This document shows, piece by piece, positions 5,734 through 9,669 of a DNA stretch of 9,669 nt. Both the position numbers and the translations under genes were made by a program. The notes beneath the pieces were generated by a model. That model made no database searches. It had not been told where the DNA came from and was given only the letters and a program-made list of their open reading frames with translations. This DNA comes from Pseudomonadota bacterium. GTDB lineage: Bacteria > Pseudomonadota > Alphaproteobacteria > Rhizobiales > Beijerinckiaceae. Positions within the stretch are counted from its first letter, which is position 1; each line of letters starts with the position of its first letter. The stretch covers positions 1 through 9,669 of the forward strand of contig JAGWRL010000269.1 of NCBI GenBank assembly GCA_028876585.1. Direction: 5' to 3'.

Positions 5734-7692
5734 ATGAACCGGGAATTCCTCGACTTCTACAATCGCGAACTCGGGGTGTTGCGCGAGCAGGCGGCCGAAT
5801 TCGCTCAGGAATATCCCGGCGTCGCCGAGCGGCTCGGCGGCCTGCTGGCCGACCGCGCCGATCCGATGATCTCCGGCCTGCTCGAAGGCGCGGCGTTCCT
5901 GGCCGCGCGTGTGCAACTGAAGATCAAACACGAATTCGCCGATTTCACAACCAATCTCATCGATCAACTGACGCCGCAATATCTGGCGCCGACGCCGTCT
6001 TTCCTGTTGACCGAAATCGCGCCGAAATTCGGCGATCCGGCGCTGCGCGAGGGGCGCACCATCCCGCGCGGCGCCTATTTTGAGGCGAGCTATCGCGAGT
6101 TGGAGCGCAACGTCGCCTGCCGTTTCCGCCTCGCCGCGCCCGTGACATTGTGGCCGTTCGAACTGGTCAAGGCGGAATATCTGACCAGCCCCGCGCCGTT
6201 GCAGGCGCTGCTGCCGGCGAGCGGCGTCGAGGCGGCGGCGGGCCTGCGCCTGCAACTGAGCGTGCGCGCCGCGTCGCGCCGCGAGGATGAGCCGGGCGAC
6301 GAGGAGGCGGCCAAGCGGCCGGAATTCCACGCCAGCCGCTGCCGCGCCAAATCTTTGCGCTTCCATCTCATCGGCCCGGAGACGGAGGCGGTCGCGCTCT
6401 ACGAGCAATTGTTCGCGCATTGCCGGGCGATCTACTTTCGCCGGCTCGACGCGTTCGGCGATCCGGTGGGGCTGAAGGGCGCCCCCGACATGCTCGAGCA
6501 GATCGGCTTCGGCGACGCGGAAGCGCTGATTCCCAATGATCTCAGGCTGTTTCGCGGCTTCGACTATCTGCGCGAATATCTCGGCTTCCCGCGCAAGTTC
6601 CTCGGCTTCGATCTGCTCGGCCTCGAAAAGATATTGCCGCGGTTGGACGCGCGAACGTTCGACGTCATCTTCGCGTTCGACGAGGTCAATCCGCGACTGG
6701 CGGCGGCGGTGCGGCCGGAGGCGTTTTCGCTCTACGCGGCGCCGGCGGTCAACTTGTTTGAAAAGACGCTCGATCGCATCCCCGTCGCCGACAACAAATA
6801 CGAATATCCCGTCGTCCCCGACCGCAGCCATCCCGTCGATTATGAGGTCAACCGCATCCTCAGCGTGTTTGCTCACATCCCCGGTCAACCCGAGAAAGCG
6901 CCGGTGGCGCCGCTCTATTCGGCGCAGGCCGGCTACAGCCGCAGCGGGCTCTGCTACACCACCCGCCGCCTGCCGCGCCGCCGCACCGCGCATGAAGCGC
7001 GCTACGGCCGCAAATCGGATTACACCGGCTCCGAGATGTTCCTGTCGCTGGGCGAACGCGCCGATCCCGAGGAGACGCAGCGCGTCGCGGAACTCAGCCT
7101 GCGCGCTTTGTGCACCAACCGGCATCTCGCCGAGCGGCTGCCGGTCGGGCAGGGCGGCGCCGACTTTCGTCTGCTCGACGACATCACGCTGGAGCTGCGG
7201 TGTCTGGCCGGCCCGACACGTCCGCGCGAGCCGCCGATGACGGCGATGGCGGGCAAGACCGAGACGGCGACGACGGGCGAGATCGCGTGGCGGCTTATCA
7301 ACATGCTGAGCCTTAATCATCTGGGCCTGGTTGATCGCGGGCCGGAGGAGGGCGCGGTCGCGCTGCGCGAGACGTTGATCCTGTTCGCCGATCTCGCCGA
7401 CGGGGCGACCGAGCGGCGCATCCATGGCGTGCGCAGTCTCAAGACCAAGCCGATCGTGCGTCGCGTCCGCACGCCGCAGGGGGCGGCGGCGGCGCGCGGG
7501 CTTGAACTCAGCGTGCTGCTTGACGAAAAGGCGTTCGAGGGAACTGGCGCGTTCCTGATGGGGGCGGCGCTCGACCGGTTCTTCGCTGAATATGTCGCGA
7601 TCAACCATTTCACCCAGACGGTGATCCGCACCACCGAGCGCGGCGAGATCATGCGCTGGCCGCCGCGCCTTGGCCTGCGAGGCTCGCTATGA
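5734..7692 (+). CDS. tssF: T6SS baseplate subunit TssF (ImpG/VasA family)
   Basis: The 652-residue product has the unmistakable TssF N-terminus: FLDFYNRELGVLREQAAEFA (5-24), DPMISGLLEGAAFLAARV (43-60), and EFADFTTNLIDQLTPQYLAP (67-86). Further signatures are WRLINMLSLNHLGL starting near 519 and a C-terminal VAINHFTQTVIRT segment. With TssG it forms the wedge of the T6SS baseplate, and TssK links that to the membrane complex. It is a little longer than many TssF proteins; part of the extra length may be the charged linker at about 181-195 (SRREDEPGDEEAAKR). It starts four bases after tssE and its TGA overlaps the ATG of tssG. Confidence 0.96.
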   Translation: MNREFLDFYNRELGVLREQAAEFAQEYPGVAERLGGLLADRADPMISGLLEGAAFLAARVQLKIKHEFADFTTNLIDQLTPQYLAPTPSFLLTEIAPKFGDPALREGRTIPRGAYFEASYRELERNVACRFRLAAPVTLWPFELVKAEYLTSPAPLQALLPASGVEAAAGLRLQLSVRAASRREDEPGDEEAAKRPEFHASRCRAKSLRFHLIGPETEAVALYEQLFAHCRAIYFRRLDAFGDPVGLKGAPDMLEQIGFGDAEALIPNDLRLFRGFDYLREYLGFPRKFLGFDLLGLEKILPRLDARTFDVIFAFDEVNPRLAAAVRPEAFSLYAAPAVNLFEKTLDRIPVADNKYEYPVVPDRSHPVDYEVNRILSVFAHIPGQPEKAPVAPLYSAQAGYSRSGLCYTTRRLPRRRTAHEARYGRKSDYTGSEMFLSLGERADPEETQRVAELSLRALCTNRHLAERLPVGQGGADFRLLDDITLELRCLAGPTRPREPPMTAMAGKTETATTGEIAWRLINMLSLNHLGLVDRGPEEGAVALRETLILFADLADGATERRIHGVRSLKTKPIVRRVRTPQGAAAARGLELSVLLDEKAFEGTGAFLMGAALDRFFAEYVAINHFTQTVIRTTERGEIMRWPPRLGLRGSL

Positions 7693-8696
7693 ATTTCGTC
7701 GAGCGCCTCGCCGCCGAGCCGTGGCGCTTCGATTGGTTGGCGACGATGCGGCGGATCGAGCGCGCGCATCCGGACAAGCCGCGCATCGGCGACAGCGCGT
7801 CGCGGCGCGAGGAGTTCGTCTTAGTTTCGCAGAACCCTTTTCTCGAATTTCCCGACAGCACCATCGAGGCGGCCTCGCGCGACGAGCAGGGGCGGGTTCG
7901 CATCGTCGCGCGATTTCTAGGGATGTTCGGGCCGCAGGGCGCGCTGCCGCTGACCACCACCGACGAGGCCTATGCGTGGCTGCGCGCGCGCGACGACGCG
8001 TTCGCGCGCTTCGCCGACATCGTGCAGAGCCGCTTCCTCGCGCTGTTCTTCCGCGCCTGGGCCGACGCGCGGCCGATCGCGCAAAACGACCGGCCGGAGC
8101 AGGATCGCTTCCGCGATTATGTCGGATCAGGCATCGGGCTTGGCGCCGCCTGGTTCAAGAACCGCGACACGGTGCATGATTTCGTCAAGCTGGAATATGC
8201 CGGTCTGCTCGGCCCGCGCGTGAAGAGCGTGTCGCGGCTGCGGTTCTTTCTCTCTGGCCTGGTGGGATCGCGCGTCGAGATCGAGGAATTCGCCGGCGTC
8301 TGGTTGACGCTCGACGAGAGCGAGCGCAGCCGATTAGGCGCCGCACGCAGCGGGCTCGGAACCGATTGCATGTTGGGCGCGACGGCGTTCAGCGTCAGCG
8401 ACAAGTTCCGCATCCGCGTCTACGCCCGCGATTTCGCGCATTACGAGCAGTTCCTGCCCGGCGCCGCGATGGCCGACCAGATCGCCGACGCGGTGTTTTC
8501 CTATGTCGGCGACGAATATGATTGGGACCTCGAACTTGCCATTCCCGCTGGCGAAGTGCGCGCGGCGCGGGTGGGTCTGGGCGCGAAGCTTGGTTGGACC
8601 GGCTGGATGGCGCCCAATTGGTCGAACGTCGACCAGCAATGGCGGACGGATGCGCGGTTTCATCTGATCAGCCGCCGCGCGGCGGCGAAATCTTAA
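7689..8696 (+). CDS. tssG: T6SS baseplate subunit TssG (ImpH/VasB family)
   Basis: The 335-residue product is of normal TssG length. Family marks are the N-terminal RFDWLATMRRIER (13-25), the FLGMFGPQGALPLTTTDEAY block (76-95), FADIVQSRFLALFFRAWADA (108-127), and the near C-terminal LGAKLGWTGWM. It binds TssF in the baseplate wedge. The start ATG shares bases with the tssF stop (ATGA), so the two are likely translationally coupled, in keeping with their fixed stoichiometry. It ends in TAA at 8694-8696, 17 bases before tssH. Confidence 0.95.
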   Translation: MNFVERLAAEPWRFDWLATMRRIERAHPDKPRIGDSASRREEFVLVSQNPFLEFPDSTIEAASRDEQGRVRIVARFLGMFGPQGALPLTTTDEAYAWLRARDDAFARFADIVQSRFLALFFRAWADARPIAQNDRPEQDRFRDYVGSGIGLGAAWFKNRDTVHDFVKLEYAGLLGPRVKSVSRLRFFLSGLVGSRVEIEEFAGVWLTLDESERSRLGAARSGLGTDCMLGATAFSVSDKFRIRVYARDFAHYEQFLPGAAMADQIADAVFSYVGDEYDWDLELAIPAGEVRAARVGLGAKLGWTGWMAPNWSNVDQQWRTDARFHLISRRAAAKS

Positions 8697-8713
8697 ACGC
8701 AGGAGCTGCAATC

Positions 8714-9669
8714 ATGGGCGCGGACATCAGCGTTGAATCGGTCGCCGGCAAACTCAACCGGATCGGCTACGAGGCGTTCATCCAGGCGCTGCGGCAGGCC
8801 AAGAGCGCCGGCAATCGCAACATCGAGCTTGGCCATTGGCTGCTGCATCTGTTGCAGAAGGACCGCGCCGACATCGCCGTCACGGCAGATCATTTCAAGC
8901 TCGACCGCGCGCGCATGATCGCCGATCTGACCAAAGTGGTCGGCTCGCTGCGCAAGAACGAAACCGAAATGCCGGGCATCTCGACCCAGGTCGCCGACGC
9001 GCTCGATCGTGGCTGGCACTACGCCACCTTGTTGTTTGGCGAGACGCAGATCCGCACCGGCCATCTCCTGGTCGCCATGCTGAAGTCGCTGGAGCTGCGG
9101 CGCGCGCTGATCAACTGTTCGCAAGAATTCGCGAAAATCCCGGTTGATGAACTGGCGGTGGCGCATATCTCGATCTGGAAAGATTCGGAGGAAGGCAACC
9201 TGCGGCCGATGGACAACTCCGGGGTCGCGGCCGCCGAAACGCCGGCGGGCCAGACAGCGCTGGGGCCGAGGGGGACCACCGCGCTCGACCGGTTCAGCCA
9301 GGACCTCACCGCCAAGGCCAAGGCCGGCGGGATGGACCCGATCCTCGGGCGCGACGACGAAATCCGCCAGATCATCGATGTGCTGATGCGCCGGCGCCAG
9401 AACAACCCGATCCTGACCGGCGAGGCGGGCGTCGGCAAGACCGCGGTGGTTGAAGGCTTCGCGCAACGCATCGCCTCCGGCGACGTGCCGCCGCCGCTGC
9501 GCGACGTGCGCGTCTGCGTGCTCGACGTCGGGTTGATGCAGGCCGGCGCCTCGATGAAGGGCGAGTTCGAGCAGCGGCTGCGCTCGGTGATTGACGAGGC
9601 GCAATCCTCGCCGACGCCGGTGATCCTGTTCATCGACGAGGCGCATACGTTGATCGGCGCCGGGGGGCA
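8714..9669 (+). CDS. tssH: T6SS sheath-recycling AAA+ ATPase ClpV (TssH), C-terminus cut by window edge
   Basis: The first 318 residues of a Clp/Hsp100-type ATPase are present; full ClpV proteins are around 880-900 residues, so the rest of the first AAA+ module and all of the second lie outside. Seen in order: an N-terminal Clp-N-like domain (about 1-155), a linker, then the first AAA+ module with Walker A GEAGVGKT at 236-243 and Walker B VILFIDEAH at 303-311. The pore-loop segment AGASMKGEFEQRLRSVIDE (277-295) has the ClpV form (GAS-KGEFE) rather than the GAKYRGEFE of ClpB, which supports assignment to secretion and not to general disaggregation. AGGAG at 8701-8705 precedes the ATG by eight bases. 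ClpV pulls on the TssC N-terminus to dismantle contracted sheath; the matching TssC helix is present upstream. Confidence 0.95.
   Translation, partial: MGADISVESVAGKLNRIGYEAFIQALRQAKSAGNRNIELGHWLLHLLQKDRADIAVTADHFKLDRARMIADLTKVVGSLRKNETEMPGISTQVADALDRGWHYATLLFGETQIRTGHLLVAMLKSLELRRALINCSQEFAKIPVDELAVAHISIWKDSEEGNLRPMDNSGVAAAETPAGQTALGPRGTTALDRFSQDLTAKAKAGGMDPILGRDDEIRQIIDVLMRRRQNNPILTGEAGVGKTAVVEGFAQRIASGDVPPPLRDVRVCVLDVGLMQAGASMKGEFEQRLRSVIDEAQSSPTPVILFIDEAHTLIGAGG

Noticed and set aside
5710..7608. 632-codon open frame on the minus strand opposite tssF
   Set aside because: Same cause: a low-complexity Arg/Ala/Gln-rich complement of a real GC-rich gene.
8714..9669. Assigning the right-edge ATPase to ClpB or ClpA
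   Set aside because: Its place after tssG, the GAS-KGEFE pore-loop form and the divergent N-domain fit ClpV, not the housekeeping disaggregase or ClpP partner.

Overview
The window is a GC-rich (roughly two-thirds G+C by eye) piece of a proteobacterial chromosome. Its main content is the structural half of a contractile type VI secretion system (T6SS). Base composition and protein style fit an alphaproteobacterium, possibly from the Rhizobiales (Hyphomicrobiales), but no rRNA or other taxonomic marker is present, so this is only a guess.

Right part, + strand, about 2462 to the end: a collinear T6SS operon in the order tssB, tssC, hcp (tssD), tssE, tssF, tssG, tssH (clpV); clpV runs off the right edge. 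TssB and TssC form the contractile sheath, Hcp the inner tube, TssE, TssF and TssG belong to the baseplate, and ClpV is the AAA+ unfoldase that recycles contracted sheath. The order matches the Pseudomonas aeruginosa H1-T6SS core except that no tagJ lies between hcp and tssE. The membrane complex (tssJ, tssL, tssM), tssK, tssA, vgrG, PAAR and effectors are not in the window. Expression looks tuned around hcp: the 131-base tssC-hcp spacer holds two small hairpins, and a strong intrinsic-terminator-like hairpin follows hcp at 5135-5164. Downstream genes are tightly packed (4-base gap tssE-tssF, ATGA overlap tssF-tssG).

Left part, - strand, about 2245 down to the left edge: three genes transcribed divergently from tssB, in order a 354-residue protein, a 145-residue protein and a protein cut by the left edge. 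The first two are not recognised. The third, by my own translation of the reverse strand, carries a Lon-like (peptidase family S16) domain with an apparent Ser101/Lys150 catalytic dyad and no AAA+ ATPase domain before it. A divergent, translationally coupled operon of two unknown genes and a Lon-like peptidase beside a T6SS is the least ordinary thing in the window.

The 216-base region between the two transcription units (2246-2461) should hold both promoters, but I could not identify either with confidence. No tRNA, rRNA, CRISPR array, insertion sequence or phage attachment site was seen.
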